DNA of 64,000 bases from Pirellulales bacterium (GCA_036267355.1 DATAWG010000099.1:26393-90392); one strand, 5' to 3'. Shown: positions 26,678 to 35,853, counted from the first letter of the stretch. The notes: a model not told the origin generated them from the sequence alone. A program made the numbers and translations.

Positions 26678-29554
26678 ATGAACCGCCCGTTGCGAAATGG
26701 CCTGATCGTTGCCGCAGGCATGTCGGCCATTGTGGTGGGGCAAGCGCTCGCCGCCGCGGTGCAAGACACGGCTGCGCGGCCGGCCGATTCCACGCCGCTG
26801 CCGCCTGCGAGCGAGCGGTTTGCCGGCGGCGCGAAGTCCGACGAGGTGCCCGATTTCCGCCGGCATATCGAGCCGCTTTTCGGCCGGCTCGGTTGCAACG
26901 GCCGGGCCTGCCACGGTTCGTTTCAAGGCCGCGGCGGTTTTCATCTTTCCCTGTTCGGCTACGACGCCGTCACCGACCACCAAACGCTGCTGACGAGCAC
27001 CGACGGCAAAGTCGATGTCAAGCATCCCGGCGAAAGCTTGATCCTCAAGAAGCCTACGCTCACGATCGACCATGAAGGCGGCTTGCGCATGAAACGCGGC
27101 GATTGGGAATATCGCATGCTGCTCAAATGGATCGAGGGGGGCGCCAAGCTTTCCAACAGCGAATTGCCGGCCGCAAAATCGGCCACTGCAAAATCGGCCA
27201 CTGCAAAATCAAACGCTGCACAAGCAAACGCTGCACAAGCAAATAGTGCGAAGCCGGTCGATGTCGCCAGTCTCGACGTCTCGCCCGCTGAAATCGTGTT
27301 TCATAAGCCGGGCGAAACCGTGCAGCTCCGCGCGATCGTGCATTGGACCGACGGCACTAGCGAAGATGTGACGCCGCTCTGCCGCTATCAGTCGAACGAC
27401 GATGCGCTGGCGAAAGTGGATTCGTCGGGCCGAGTGACGTGCTTGGGCAAAGGCGACACGCAAGTGGTGGCGTACTACGACAATGGCATCACGCCTGTGC
27501 CCGTCTTTTTGCCGCTGTCGGACCTCGTCGGCCCGCGCTATCCCGCAACGCCGACCAACAACCGAATCGACGAATTGGTGTTGAACAAGCTCAAGAAGCT
27601 CGGCATCACGCAGTCGCCATTGTCCGACGACGCCGAATTCTTGCGCCGCACAAGTCTCGATGTGACCGGCACACTGCCGGCGCCGGACGAGATTCGCGTC
27701 TTTCTGGCCGACCGTTCGGCCGACAAGCGGCAGCGGAAGATCGACGAACTTCTGAGCCGCCCGGCCTATGCCGCGTGGTGGGCGACGCGATTGTGCGATC
27801 TGACCGGCAACAACGCGAACCAAATTCAATGGTTCGACCAAACCACCGCCTCGCTGCAATGGTACGACTGGATGTACGACCGGATGCGGCGCAACGTGCC
27901 GTACGACAAGATCGTGGCCGGCCTGCTGTTGGCCACCAGTCGCGAGCCGGGGGAAGACTACGCGGCCTATTGCCGGCGCATGGCAACCTACAACGCTCCG
28001 CATGGTTCGGCGGATTTCGCCGCCTCGCCGACGATGCCCTTTTATTGGGCTCGCAATAATTTCCGCAATCCCAACGATATGGCGCTTGGCTTCTGCTACA
28101 CGTTTCTCGGAGTGCAGATGCAATGCTGCCAATGCCATAAGCACCCGTTCGATCGCTGGACGAAGCAGGATTTCGACGATTTCAGCCGGTTCTTTACGCG
28201 CGTCGGTTTCGGTGTTGCCCCGGAGGATCGGGCTGTGAATAACGAATTGACGGCCGTAATTCGCGGCCAAGCCGAAGGTGGTTTGCCCCCCGACATGAAA
28301 ACCGTCGCGCTTGCCGCGGGAGCCGTGAAGCGAAGGGCGGAGCATTCTGCCGACACCACGACGGTATCCAAGGGTTCCAAAGCGAAAATCGTCGTTGCGA
28401 CGGTTGCTAGTGCCGCCAACCGCGCGGCCAAAAAGGCCGCCAAGAAGAACGCCGATTTCAACAAGCTGCTCACGGAGCTTGGCCAGCAGGGAAAAGTCAT
28501 CCCGCTCCAAGAAGTGTTTCTGCTCCCGAAAGCGGGCGCCAGACCGGCCAAAAAAGAACCGCCGAAAAACAATTCCGCCAAAGCGAAAGCGCGGCCCATC
28601 CCGGCCGCCAACGCAAAACTTCTCGGCGGTGAAATGGTCGATCTGAACCAATACGACGATCCACGGCAAGCGCTCGTCGAGTGGCTCCGTCGCAACCCGA
28701 CGCGCTACTTTGCCCGCGTAATCGTGAATCGCGTTTGGGCAACGTATTTCAACGTCGGCATCGTTCAGCCGACCGACGATCTCAATCAGGCCCATCCGCC
28801 GAGCAATCCCGAGCTGCTCGACTACCTCACCAGGGCCTTCGTCGAGCACGGCTACGATTTGAAATGGCTGCATCGGGAAATTCTCAACAGCCGCACGTAT
28901 CAATTAAGCTGGCAGCCGAACTCGACGAACCGGCTCGATGAGCACAATTTCAGCCATGCGATTCCGCGCCGTCTGCCGGCCGAAGTCGCCTACGATGCCC
29001 TGCGGCTGGCGACCGCCGGCAGCGCCGAGTGGAAGCTTGCCATGGAACAGCCGGTCGATCGGGCCATCGGATTGGATTCCGCCGGTGGGTTGCGGCCGGG
29101 CAAGCCGCGCCAAGCGGCCAACCGCTATGCCCTGACGGTTTTCGGCAAGCCGCGGCGATTGACCAATTGCGATTGCGAACGGTCGATGGAGCCGAGCCTG
29201 TTGCAAACGTTCTTCCTGCAAAACGATCAGGAAGTGCTGACGATGCTCGATCGCGACGGCGGCTGGCTGGCCGAGACGACCAGAAAATTCGGCGCTGCGA
29301 TGCGAACACCGCACGAACCGCCCGCGGACGCGAGCGCGAAGCGTGGCAAGCCTCCTGTAGCGCCGAAGCTGTCGCCGGCTGAAACGGATGGCTTGGTGCA
29401 AGAAGCGTTTTTGCGTACGCTGTCGCGCATGCCGCAGCCGGCCGAACTAGCCCGTGGCCGCGAAGCGATCGCGGATTCCGAGACTCCGAGATCCGGCCTC
29501 CGCGATCTGCTCTGGGCCTTGTTGAACACCAAGGAATTCATCCTGAACCACTAA
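26678..29554 (+). CDS. DUF1549/DUF1553 planctomycete cytochrome-like protein with Big2 domain
   Basis: A 958-residue exported protein from ATG 26678 (AGGGAG 8 bp upstream) with a signal peptide (LIVAAGMSAIVVGQALAA). An N-terminal heme-like motif, CNGRACHG, is followed by GRGGFHLSLFGYDAV. Residues ~190-300 hold a Big2-type immunoglobulin domain (VSPAEIVFHKPGETVQLRA, RVTCLGKGDTQVVAYYDNG). DUF1549 starts near 300 (RIDELVLNKLKKLGI, LRRTSLDVTGTLPAPDEIRV) and contains CCQCHKHPFDRW, a CxxCH heme motif. DUF1553 follows from about 665 (NPTRYFARVIVNRVWATYF, DLKWLHREILNSRTYQLSW). Two low-complexity inserts stand out: SATAK/NAAQA repeats near 168-190 and a Lys/Ala-rich stretch near 550-660. Paired with the DUF1501 gene downstream. 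Proposed roles in polymer breakdown are unproven. Confidence 0.9.
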   Translation: MNRPLRNGLIVAAGMSAIVVGQALAAAVQDTAARPADSTPLPPASERFAGGAKSDEVPDFRRHIEPLFGRLGCNGRACHGSFQGRGGFHLSLFGYDAVTDHQTLLTSTDGKVDVKHPGESLILKKPTLTIDHEGGLRMKRGDWEYRMLLKWIEGGAKLSNSELPAAKSATAKSATAKSNAAQANAAQANSAKPVDVASLDVSPAEIVFHKPGETVQLRAIVHWTDGTSEDVTPLCRYQSNDDALAKVDSSGRVTCLGKGDTQVVAYYDNGITPVPVFLPLSDLVGPRYPATPTNNRIDELVLNKLKKLGITQSPLSDDAEFLRRTSLDVTGTLPAPDEIRVFLADRSADKRQRKIDELLSRPAYAAWWATRLCDLTGNNANQIQWFDQTTASLQWYDWMYDRMRRNVPYDKIVAGLLLATSREPGEDYAAYCRRMATYNAPHGSADFAASPTMPFYWARNNFRNPNDMALGFCYTFLGVQMQCCQCHKHPFDRWTKQDFDDFSRFFTRVGFGVAPEDRAVNNELTAVIRGQAEGGLPPDMKTVALAAGAVKRRAEHSADTTTVSKGSKAKIVVATVASAANRAAKKAAKKNADFNKLLTELGQQGKVIPLQEVFLLPKAGARPAKKEPPKNNSAKAKARPIPAANAKLLGGEMVDLNQYDDPRQALVEWLRRNPTRYFARVIVNRVWATYFNVGIVQPTDDLNQAHPPSNPELLDYLTRAFVEHGYDLKWLHREILNSRTYQLSWQPNSTNRLDEHNFSHAIPRRLPAEVAYDALRLATAGSAEWKLAMEQPVDRAIGLDSAGGLRPGKPRQAANRYALTVFGKPRRLTNCDCERSMEPSLLQTFFLQNDQEVLTMLDRDGGWLAETTRKFGAAMRTPHEPPADASAKRGKPPVAPKLSPAETDGLVQEAFLRTLSRMPQPAELARGREAIADSETPRSGLRDLLWALLNTKEFILNH

Positions 29555-29563
29555 GCGGCAAGC

Positions 29564-29595
29564 GAAGAATGACGAAGCACGAATCTCTAAGAAAG
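29564..29595 (+). repeat. Dispersed repeat, family C (GAATGACGAAGCACGAATC)
   Basis: AGAATGACGAAGCACGAATC followed by TCTAAGAAAG, 9 bp after the DUF1549 protein stop. Near-identical stretches occur at 43773-43810 and 45895-45924. Just downstream is a second repeated text, GTAGCGTGTAGCCTGTAGCC (29656-29675), whose complement recurs as GGCTACAGGCTACAGG near 12104. Confidence 0.65.
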
Positions 29596-29717
29596 GCTGA
29601 AGGATTGAGGCTTGAGACTACAGGACGCGACAGCGTTCGTCTGCCTTCGTACCTGTAGCGTGTAGCCTGTAGCCTATCCGAACCCCACCCGCCTCACCCA
29701 CCTCCCCGGAGTCTCCC

Positions 29718-31013
29718 ATGGCATCTCACATTTTTTGCGACGGATTGCGACGACGCGATTTCATCAAGGTCGGGGCACTTGGCGGGCTCGGTTTGCATTT
29801 GGCCGGCTATCTGCGGCTCGCCGAAGCGGGGCAGGTGGCGCCGGCCAAGGGCCGCTCGGCCATCTACATCTATCTGCAAGGCGGTCCCTCGCACCAAGAC
29901 ATGTTCGATCTCAAGCCCGAGGCGCCCGCCGAATATCGCGGCGAATTCAAGCCGATCAAAACGAATGTGCCCGGCATCGAGATCTGCGAACATTTGCCGA
30001 AGCTGGCGAAGTGTGCCGACAAGTTCACGATTCTACGCGGCGTTAGCCACACGCTGGGCGCCCACAATCTCGGCACCGACTATATGAACACCGGCAACCG
30101 GCCGCTGCGGTCGCTCGATTATCCCGGCTACGGGGCCGTGATCAGCCGCGAGCTGCCCGTGCCGAAAGAGCTTCCCTCGGCCGTGGCGATTCCGAGCACG
30201 ACCGCCCGCCCCGGCTACTTGGGCGTGCAATACGCCACGCTCGAAACGAGCGCCGTGCCCATGCTCGGCAAGCCATTTGCCGTGCGCGGCATATCGCTGT
30301 CGCGCGGGCTGACGGTGGCTGACATGGAGCGCCGCCATCATTTGCTCGACGATCTCGACACGACGTTCAAAGGCTATGAGCGCAATAGCGACGTGCTCCA
30401 GGGATTAGACAAATTCGATCGCCAAGCGTACGACATCGTCAGTTCGCCGGCTGCTCGCAAGGCGTTCGACACGAGTCTTGAGCCGGCGGCGGTCGCCGAA
30501 AAATTCGGCAACCATGCCTTCGGGCAAAGTTGCCTGCTGGCCACGCGGCTGGTGGAAGCGGGTGTGCGATTCGTCACCATCAACTACGGCGGCTGGGATA
30601 CTCATGGTCAGAATTTCAAAGCGCTCAAGGAGCGCAAGCTGCCGGAATTCGACGACGGATTTTCCGCGCTGCTCACCAACCTATCCCAACGGGGATTGTT
30701 GGATTCGACTTCGGTGTTCGTCACGGGCGAATTTGGCCGCACGCCGAAAATCAATCCGAATGCCGGCCGCGATCACTGGCCGCAAGCGATGTTCACGCTG
30801 CTGGCCGGCGGCGGCATGAAAATCGGGCAAGTGATCGGTGCGAGCGACGAGAAAGCCGCCAAGCCGAAAGATCGGGCAATCAGCCCCGACGACGTTGCCG
30901 CGTCGTTCTATCGCAGCCTGGGGATCGACTACACGAAGGAATACCGCACGCCGACCGGCCGCCCGGTGATGATCGTTCGCAACGGCACACCAGTGCCGGA
31001 GCTTTTCGGCTAG
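29718..31013 (+). CDS. DUF1501 (sulfatase-like fold) Tat-exported protein
   Basis: A 431-residue protein from ATG 29718 with GGAG 7 bp upstream. The N-terminus has a twin-arginine-type signal (LRRRDFIKVGALGGLGLHLA). Family-typical stretches are IYLQGGPSHQDMFDLKPEAP, EYRGEFKPIKTNVPGI, YGGWDTHGQNFKALK, VFVTGEFGRTPKINPNAGRD and HWPQAMFTLLAGGGMK. DUF1501 proteins share the alkaline phosphatase/sulfatase fold; substrate and activity are unknown. It starts 163 bp after the DUF1549/DUF1553 gene, the usual planctomycete two-gene pairing, so the two proteins probably act together outside the cytoplasm. Confidence 0.9.
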   Translation: MASHIFCDGLRRRDFIKVGALGGLGLHLAGYLRLAEAGQVAPAKGRSAIYIYLQGGPSHQDMFDLKPEAPAEYRGEFKPIKTNVPGIEICEHLPKLAKCADKFTILRGVSHTLGAHNLGTDYMNTGNRPLRSLDYPGYGAVISRELPVPKELPSAVAIPSTTARPGYLGVQYATLETSAVPMLGKPFAVRGISLSRGLTVADMERRHHLLDDLDTTFKGYERNSDVLQGLDKFDRQAYDIVSSPAARKAFDTSLEPAAVAEKFGNHAFGQSCLLATRLVEAGVRFVTINYGGWDTHGQNFKALKERKLPEFDDGFSALLTNLSQRGLLDSTSVFVTGEFGRTPKINPNAGRDHWPQAMFTLLAGGGMKIGQVIGASDEKAAKPKDRAISPDDVAASFYRSLGIDYTKEYRTPTGRPVMIVRNGTPVPELFG

Positions 31014-31042
31014 GCTTTGGGTCAACACACGAGTCCGAAGCG

Positions 31043-31146
31043 TTAAGCTCGGACGAAAAACAACTTCTCCACGGGCCCCTCTCCCCTTGCGGGAGAGGGC
31101 AGGGTGAGGGGTTCAAAAGCGGAAGTTATCTTTCGGCCGAGCCTTA
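31043..31146 (+). repeat. Palindromic intergenic repeat, family A copy 2
   Basis: TTAAGCTCGGACGAAAAACA at the left and TTATCTTTCGGCCGAGCC at the right are inverted copies. The core is CCCCTCTCCCCTTGCGGGAG plus AGGGCAGGGTGAGGGGTTC. It lies 30 bp after the DUF1501 stop, in the convergent spacer before the dehydrogenase stop. Nearby at 31196 is ACGCTTCGGGCTAC, a family D fragment. Confidence 0.85.
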
Positions 31147-31270
31147 GCGAGGGAATCCTTTGACGGAGGCGGAGCCGCCCTGAAGATTCATCGCCAACGC
31201 TTCGGGCTACCGGGCGCCGTTTGCGGCATGGGGAAAAAGATAGCGTCGCGCACTCGTCGCTTCGCCACTT

Positions 31271-32155
31271 TCATAGTCCGGCGCTTTCCGACACTTCGCG
31301 AGCGAAGCCCGACCAATCGAAGTTCTCGCGTCCCTTGGCCACCGTGGCCGTGAGCCGCTGGTGAATCAGGGCGGCCAGCGGCATCGGCACCATCTGCTCG
31401 GCCGCCGCCTCGAGGATCAGTCCATAATCTTTGCGAATCAACGACGGCTTCGCGCCCACCGGCTCATAGCGCTCCGAGGAGATCAATTCGCCGTAGGCGC
31501 GATAGACGAAACAATCGAAGAGCGTTTGCGTGAAGAACTGATAAGTCGCTGTTCTCGGTACGCCATGTTTCTGGGCCATCGTAAAGGCTTCGGCCATCGC
31601 TTCGATCGCGGCCCCGAGCAGAAAATTGCCCGAAAGCTTGATGATGTTGGCCGCGCCCGGCTCGTCGCCGAAGTCGGTGATTCCCCGGCTCATCGCCTCC
31701 TGCAGCGGCCGCACGCGCTGCCGTGCCGTAGCGTCGGCGCCTGAGGTGACAATCCACAGCTTCGCTTCCGCCGCCACGTCGGGCTTGCCGAACACTGGCG
31801 ACGCAATGTAGCTCGCGCCCTGTTCCTTGTGCAGCGCCGCGAGCCGGCGGGCCGTGTGCGGGGCGATCGTGCTCATCGACAAATGCACTCCACCGCCCAA
31901 GGCGGCGAGCAAACCGTCGGCTCCCAGCGTCGTTTCCTCGACGGCTCGATCATCGGAAACCATCGTAACCACGATGCCGCCGGGCTCGACGGCCTCGGCC
32001 GGGCTCCGCGCAAGGGCCGCGCCTCGCTCGACCAATGGTCGAGCTCTTTCCGCGGTGCGGTTATAAACTCGCAAGCCGAAGCCGGCTTTGAGAAGGTTCG
32101 TGGCCATTGCCATGCCCATGCCGCCGAGGCCGATAAAGCCGATGGTTTCTTTCAT
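31271..32155 (-). CDS. NAD(P)-dependent 3-hydroxyisobutyrate dehydrogenase-like oxidoreductase
   Basis: A 294-residue cytoplasmic beta-hydroxyacid dehydrogenase. ATG 32155 is preferred over the in-frame ATG 32170 because GGAGG then lies 8 bp upstream. The Rossmann start is IGFIGLGGMGMAMATNLLKA. SMSTIAPHTARRLAALHKE is the substrate-loop region. NIIKLSGNFLLGAAIEAMAE contains the catalytic Lys and the Lys-x-x-Asn pattern of the family. EAFTMAQKHGV is also typical. The family includes tartronate semialdehyde reductase and glyoxylate/succinic semialdehyde reductases, so the substrate cannot be fixed. It stands alone, with repeat elements on both sides. Confidence 0.88.
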   Translation of the reverse strand: MKETIGFIGLGGMGMAMATNLLKAGFGLRVYNRTAERARPLVERGAALARSPAEAVEPGGIVVTMVSDDRAVEETTLGADGLLAALGGGVHLSMSTIAPHTARRLAALHKEQGASYIASPVFGKPDVAAEAKLWIVTSGADATARQRVRPLQEAMSRGITDFGDEPGAANIIKLSGNFLLGAAIEAMAEAFTMAQKHGVPRTATYQFFTQTLFDCFVYRAYGELISSERYEPVGAKPSLIRKDYGLILEAAAEQMVPMPLAALIHQRLTATVAKGRENFDWSGFAREVSESAGL

Positions 32156-32569
32156 CGCAGTGCCCTCCATTGGTTCGGCGGGAGTAGCAGGTGTCGCGCT
32201 CGCCGCGTTTACAGGAATGTCGAAAGATCCGATCTGTTCCGCGGAAGTGGATTATTGCCGGTCCGATTGTTGTTTGTAAACGCGCGGGCACGTCGCGTGG
32301 CGACGGCCGAACGAGATACAACGCGTGCGTTGCGGGTCCTCCCTCGCTAACGTTTCGGGCTACTGCATACGCTTTTCAAGCGCGTTGCTAGATGGCGGGC
32401 GTGGGAGGTGTGATAATAAGGCTCGGCCGAAAAATAACTTCCGCTTGTTGAACCCCTTATCCTACCCCTCTCCCGCAAGGGAAGAGGGGGCTGTGGAGAA
32501 GTTGTTTTTCGGCCAAGCCAAAGCCGGCCCGCCGCGCTTCCGCCCGCTCGAAGCCAAGGAATCTCAACG
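32156..32569. other. Divergent spacer with family A and family D repeats
   Basis: About 410 bp between divergent genes. It holds CCTCCCTCGCTAACGTTTCG at 32339-32358 (family D text, as at 59653) and a family A element at 32417-32521. No gene is supported. The last 20 bp give the AAGGA ribosome site of 32570. Confidence 0.55.
32417..32521 (-). repeat. Palindromic intergenic repeat, family A copy 3 (inverted orientation)
   Basis: AAGGCTCGGCCGAAAAATAA then CTTCCGC at the left, GAAGTTGTTTTTCGGCCAAG at the right. The core is the reverse complement of the other copies (GAACCCCTTATCCTACCCC, then CTCTCCCGCAAGGGAAGAGG). The opposite orientation shows that the element can insert either way round. Confidence 0.85.
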
Positions 32570-34408
32570 ATGAGTCCATGCGATTTCATCTCGTTTCGCG
32601 ATTGCGTTTCGATCCTTCGCTGCACATGGGCGTCTCGCTTGATCGCGGCGGTTCTATTTGCGGCCGGCGCTACGGCTGCAACTTCCAACACGGCATCCGC
32701 GGATCCCGAGGCTCGGCCTGAGCCGACCGCCCAACAGGTGCAGCATGCGATTGACAAAGGAGTTGAGTATCTCGAGCGGAAGGAAGATCTAGACAAGGAT
32801 TTCGGCCATTGGACCGCCTACCGCGATTACACGGGCAGCACCACTGAGCTTTGCACGCTGGCCCTGCTCTCCTCGGGCGTTCCGGCAACCGACCCGCATG
32901 TCAAGAAAGCTCTCGATTATTTGCGCACGCTAAAGCCTGAAAAGACTTACACCGCCTCGCTGCAAACGCTCCTCTTTTGCCTCGCCGATCCGAAACGCGA
33001 TCGGGCGCTGATCCAAAACAATGTCGATTGGTTCGAGCAGCACCAGATCACGGAGGGCGCCCACCGCGGCGGCTGGGCATATCCGGGACTAGGAAATGGC
33101 GACAATTCGAACAGCCAAGCCGCCCTCGCCGCCCTCTACGAAGCGGAGCGGGCCGGGGTGCCGGTCAAGGAGCAGACATGGCGATTGGCTCTGAGTTACT
33201 GGAAGGACGCCCAAAATCCCGACGGCTCATTCGGCTACTACAATCTTCGCGGCAAAATCGAAGTCCCGGGCACGGGCAGCATGACCTGTGCGGGCGTCGC
33301 CTCGCTGGCGATTTGCGCGCGGCGCGTTGCCGCGATCGACGCACAGGCGGACGGCCGGGTTCATTGCTGCACGCAGCCGTCCGATGATTCGGCTGAACGG
33401 ATCGAACGGGGCCTGCGTTGGTTAGGGCAAAACTTCAGCATCGAGTACAATCCGAAAGGAGTTCGGTCGCTATGGCAGTTCTATTATCGCGATGGGCTTG
33501 AACGAGTCGGCCAGCTCACCGGTCGTCGGTTCATCGGCGCCCACGATTGGTTTCGCGAAGCGGCGGCCTATCTCGTCGGCGAGGACGAGCAACTCGCTAG
33601 TGGTGCGTGGCAGAGTTCTGGCTCCAGTGTCGATCCCGAGCACGATCCGAACATCGCCACGAGCTACGCGTTGCTCTTCCTCACCCACGGTCGCCGCCCG
33701 GTGCTGATTGCCAAATTGCAGCACGGCCCGGCCGATGATTGGAATCGGCATCCGAGCGACCTGGCGAATTTGACGTCGTGTGTCGAAACGCGCTGGAAGA
33801 GGGAATTCCCGCTCGGCCTTTCATGGCAGGTAGTCGATTTGCCGGAAGCCAAGCTCGACGATTTGCGGCAATCGCCGGTGCTGTTTCTTAGCGGCAGCCG
33901 ATCGCCCGAGGTCGATGCGCCGCACGCCACGCTGCTGCGCCGCTATATCGAGCAAGGCGGCTGTTTGTTCGCCGCAGCCGCTTGTTCCGATGGCGACGGA
34001 TTCGATCGCGGTTTTCGTGCCTTGCTGCCACGAATCTTCCCGCACGGTTTCAAGTTGGAGCCGTTGCCGCCGGGCCATCCGATTTCGCAGGCCGAAAAGG
34101 CATTGCCGGCCGAGCAGCAACGCGCGCTGCTTGGCATCGAGGATCGTGGCCGCACGTGCGTTGTTTATAGTCCGCCTTCGAAGCCCGGGGCTCCGCAAAA
34201 CGCGCTGTCTTGCCTGTGGCAGTTTTCATCGCCAGGCGAGCAGCGATTTCCACCCGAGGTGGCTGCCCAAATCGATGCCGCGAATTCGATCGGCGCGGCC
34301 GTGCTGGAATACGCGACCAATCGCAAATTGAAAACTAAGGACCGATTATTCCCGTCGGAGAATCATTCGAAACCGGCCGACGGGCGGACGATCGAAAAGG
34401 ATAACTGA
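32570..34408 (+). CDS. Prenyltransferase/squalene-cyclase-repeat protein with DUF4159-like C-terminus
   Basis: A 612-residue exported protein with a signal-like N-terminus (SRLIAAVLFAAGATAATSNT). Residues ~60-370 form the (alpha/alpha)6 cyclase-type repeats: QHAIDKGVEYLERKEDLDK, VKKALDYLRTLKPEKTY, GGWAYPGLGNGDNSNSQAAL, WKDAQNPDGSFGYYNL, SMTCAGVASLAICARR. The last third (residues ~400-600) resembles DUF4159: VLFLSGSRSPEVDAPHATLL, RRYIEQGGCLFAAAACSDGD. The catalytic DxDD of real squalene-hopene cyclases is not seen, so a terpenoid-cyclising role is unlikely. Planctomycetes carry many such proteins of unknown role. AAGGA lies 10 bp before ATG 32570. Confidence 0.85.
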   Translation: MSPCDFISFRDCVSILRCTWASRLIAAVLFAAGATAATSNTASADPEARPEPTAQQVQHAIDKGVEYLERKEDLDKDFGHWTAYRDYTGSTTELCTLALLSSGVPATDPHVKKALDYLRTLKPEKTYTASLQTLLFCLADPKRDRALIQNNVDWFEQHQITEGAHRGGWAYPGLGNGDNSNSQAALAALYEAERAGVPVKEQTWRLALSYWKDAQNPDGSFGYYNLRGKIEVPGTGSMTCAGVASLAICARRVAAIDAQADGRVHCCTQPSDDSAERIERGLRWLGQNFSIEYNPKGVRSLWQFYYRDGLERVGQLTGRRFIGAHDWFREAAAYLVGEDEQLASGAWQSSGSSVDPEHDPNIATSYALLFLTHGRRPVLIAKLQHGPADDWNRHPSDLANLTSCVETRWKREFPLGLSWQVVDLPEAKLDDLRQSPVLFLSGSRSPEVDAPHATLLRRYIEQGGCLFAAAACSDGDGFDRGFRALLPRIFPHGFKLEPLPPGHPISQAEKALPAEQQRALLGIEDRGRTCVVYSPPSKPGAPQNALSCLWQFSSPGEQRFPPEVAAQIDAANSIGAAVLEYATNRKLKTKDRLFPSENHSKPADGRTIEKDN

Positions 34409-34505
34409 CATTCGCAGGGCGATTGATAGGCTCGTTCATCTTTCCCAGCGGCTCTCCCGCTGGAGAAGCCGGAACCAGCCGGCAATGGCGCCCAGCGACG
34501 TCCTC

Positions 34506-34534
34506 CTGTCAAAGCTCGGGCGGGGGCCTATAAT
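34506..34534 (+). promoter_or_regulatory. Candidate sigma-70-type promoter for ribBA
   Basis: CTGTCA (34506-34511, 4 of 6 matches to TTGACA) and a perfect TATAAT (34529-34534) are spaced 17 bp apart. They lie 23 bp before the proposed start at 34557. Transcription would start within a few bases of 34541, giving a very short leader with no room for an FMN riboswitch. Confidence 0.55.
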
Positions 34535-34556
34535 GCACGACAGGAGCAATCGATTT

Positions 34557-35774
34557 ATGACCAGCCATTTTTCGCCGATCGACGATGCCGTCGCCGCCAT
34601 TCGCCGCGGAGAAGTCGTGATTGTCGTCGACGCCGAAGATCGGGAAAACGAAGGCGACTTCATTTGCGCGGCCGAAAAAGTCACGCCCGAAATCGTCAAT
34701 TTCATGATCACCAACGGCCGCGGGCAGCTTTGCATGCCCGTGCTGCCGGAAGTTTGCGAGCGGTTGAAGATTCCTTTGATGGTCGAATCGAACACCGCTC
34801 CGCTGGGGACCTGTTTCACCGTGCCGGTCGATCATCGCTCGTCGAAAACCGGAATCACGGCCCAGGAGCGGGCACGCACGATTCGGGCCATGCTCGATCC
34901 GAACAGCAAACCGACCGATTTCGTCCGCCCCGGCCATCTGTTTCCACTGATGGCCAAGGAAGGGGGCGTGCTGCGCCGCGCCGGACACACCGAAGCGGCC
35001 GTCGATCTGGCCCGGCTCGCCGGCCTTTCGCCGGCCGGCGCTCTGTGCGAAATCCTCGATGCCGAGGGAAGCCGGGCCGATCGCCGATTGCTCTTCGAGC
35101 TGGCCCAAAAATATCACCTCGAAATCATTTCGATCGAAGAACTGATCCGCTACCGGCGCGTTCGCGAAAAGCTGGTGTATCGCATTGCCGAAGCCGATCT
35201 GCCGACGACGCACGGCTTTTTTCGCGTGATCGCCTATGGCGTGAAGTATGAGCCGCAGCAGCCGATTGTGCTCGTGATGGGGGATCCGGCAAAAGTGGCC
35301 GTGCCGCTGGTGCGCCTGCATTCGTCGTGTTTCACGGGCGATCTGTTGGATTCGCTCCGCTGCGATTGCGGCGATCAATTGCAACTCGCGCTAAAGATGA
35401 TCGGCCAGGAGGGAACCGGTGTGCTGGTGTATCTTCCGCAGGAAGGGCGGGGAATCGGGTTGATCGAAAAGATCAAGGCCTATCAGCTTCAAGACCAAGG
35501 GCTCGACACTGTCGAAGCCAATTTGGCGCTCGGCTTCAAAGCCGACACGCGCGATTACGGCATCGGCATCCAATTGCTCAAAGATTTGGGCCTATCGAAG
35601 GTGCGGCTGTTGACGAACAACCCCAAAAAGACCGACGCATTCATTTACGGCGGCTTCGATTTGGAAGTGGTCGATCAGGTGCCGATCTTGCCGCCCGTGC
35701 ACGAGCACAACGCCCGCTACATCGCCACGAAGCGCGAAAAACTCGGCCACCACTTGCCGGAAAACGGCGGTTAG
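34557..35774 (+). CDS. ribBA: Bifunctional DHBP synthase / GTP cyclohydrolase II
   Basis: A 405-residue riboflavin-biosynthesis enzyme. ATG 34557 is chosen because AGGAG lies 10 bp upstream and a promoter sits just before it; longer in-frame starts would precede that promoter. The N-terminal RibB domain makes 3,4-dihydroxy-2-butanone 4-phosphate from ribulose 5-phosphate: VVDAEDRENEGDFICAAE, GHTEAAVDLARLAGLSPAG and ALCEI. The C-terminal RibA domain opens GTP: SSCFTGDLLDSLRCDCGDQL supplies the three zinc Cys, with YLPQEGRGIGLIEKIKAY and LLTNNPKK following, and a closing ATKREKLGHHL. Both active sites look complete. The other rib genes are not in this window. A family B hairpin follows 9 bp after the stop. 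Confidence 0.96.
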   Translation: MTSHFSPIDDAVAAIRRGEVVIVVDAEDRENEGDFICAAEKVTPEIVNFMITNGRGQLCMPVLPEVCERLKIPLMVESNTAPLGTCFTVPVDHRSSKTGITAQERARTIRAMLDPNSKPTDFVRPGHLFPLMAKEGGVLRRAGHTEAAVDLARLAGLSPAGALCEILDAEGSRADRRLLFELAQKYHLEIISIEELIRYRRVREKLVYRIAEADLPTTHGFFRVIAYGVKYEPQQPIVLVMGDPAKVAVPLVRLHSSCFTGDLLDSLRCDCGDQLQLALKMIGQEGTGVLVYLPQEGRGIGLIEKIKAYQLQDQGLDTVEANLALGFKADTRDYGIGIQLLKDLGLSKVRLLTNNPKKTDAFIYGGFDLEVVDQVPILPPVHEHNARYIATKREKLGHHLPENGG

Positions 35775-35783
35775 CCATCCGAC

Positions 35784-35853
35784 CGACGCGCGAAACCGCT
35801 AGCGAGCCGGCGGCTCTTGTTTGGGGGCGACCCTCGCTTGCGGTTTCGCGCCG
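35784..35853. repeat. Hairpin repeat, family B copy 4
   Basis: CGACGCGCGAAACCGCTAGC on the left and CTCGCTTGCGGTTTCGCGC on the right. It begins 9 bp after the ribBA stop and lies in a convergent spacer before the archaemetzincin stop. Confidence 0.8.

Noticed and set aside
27209-28903. 564-residue open frame antisense to the DUF1549/DUF1553 protein
   Set aside because: The sense strand holds heme motifs and conserved domains; the antisense product shows none.
34409-34556. FMN riboswitch upstream of ribBA
   Set aside because: The likely promoter at 34506-34534 leaves a leader of under 20 bases, and no conserved RFN-element text is seen.
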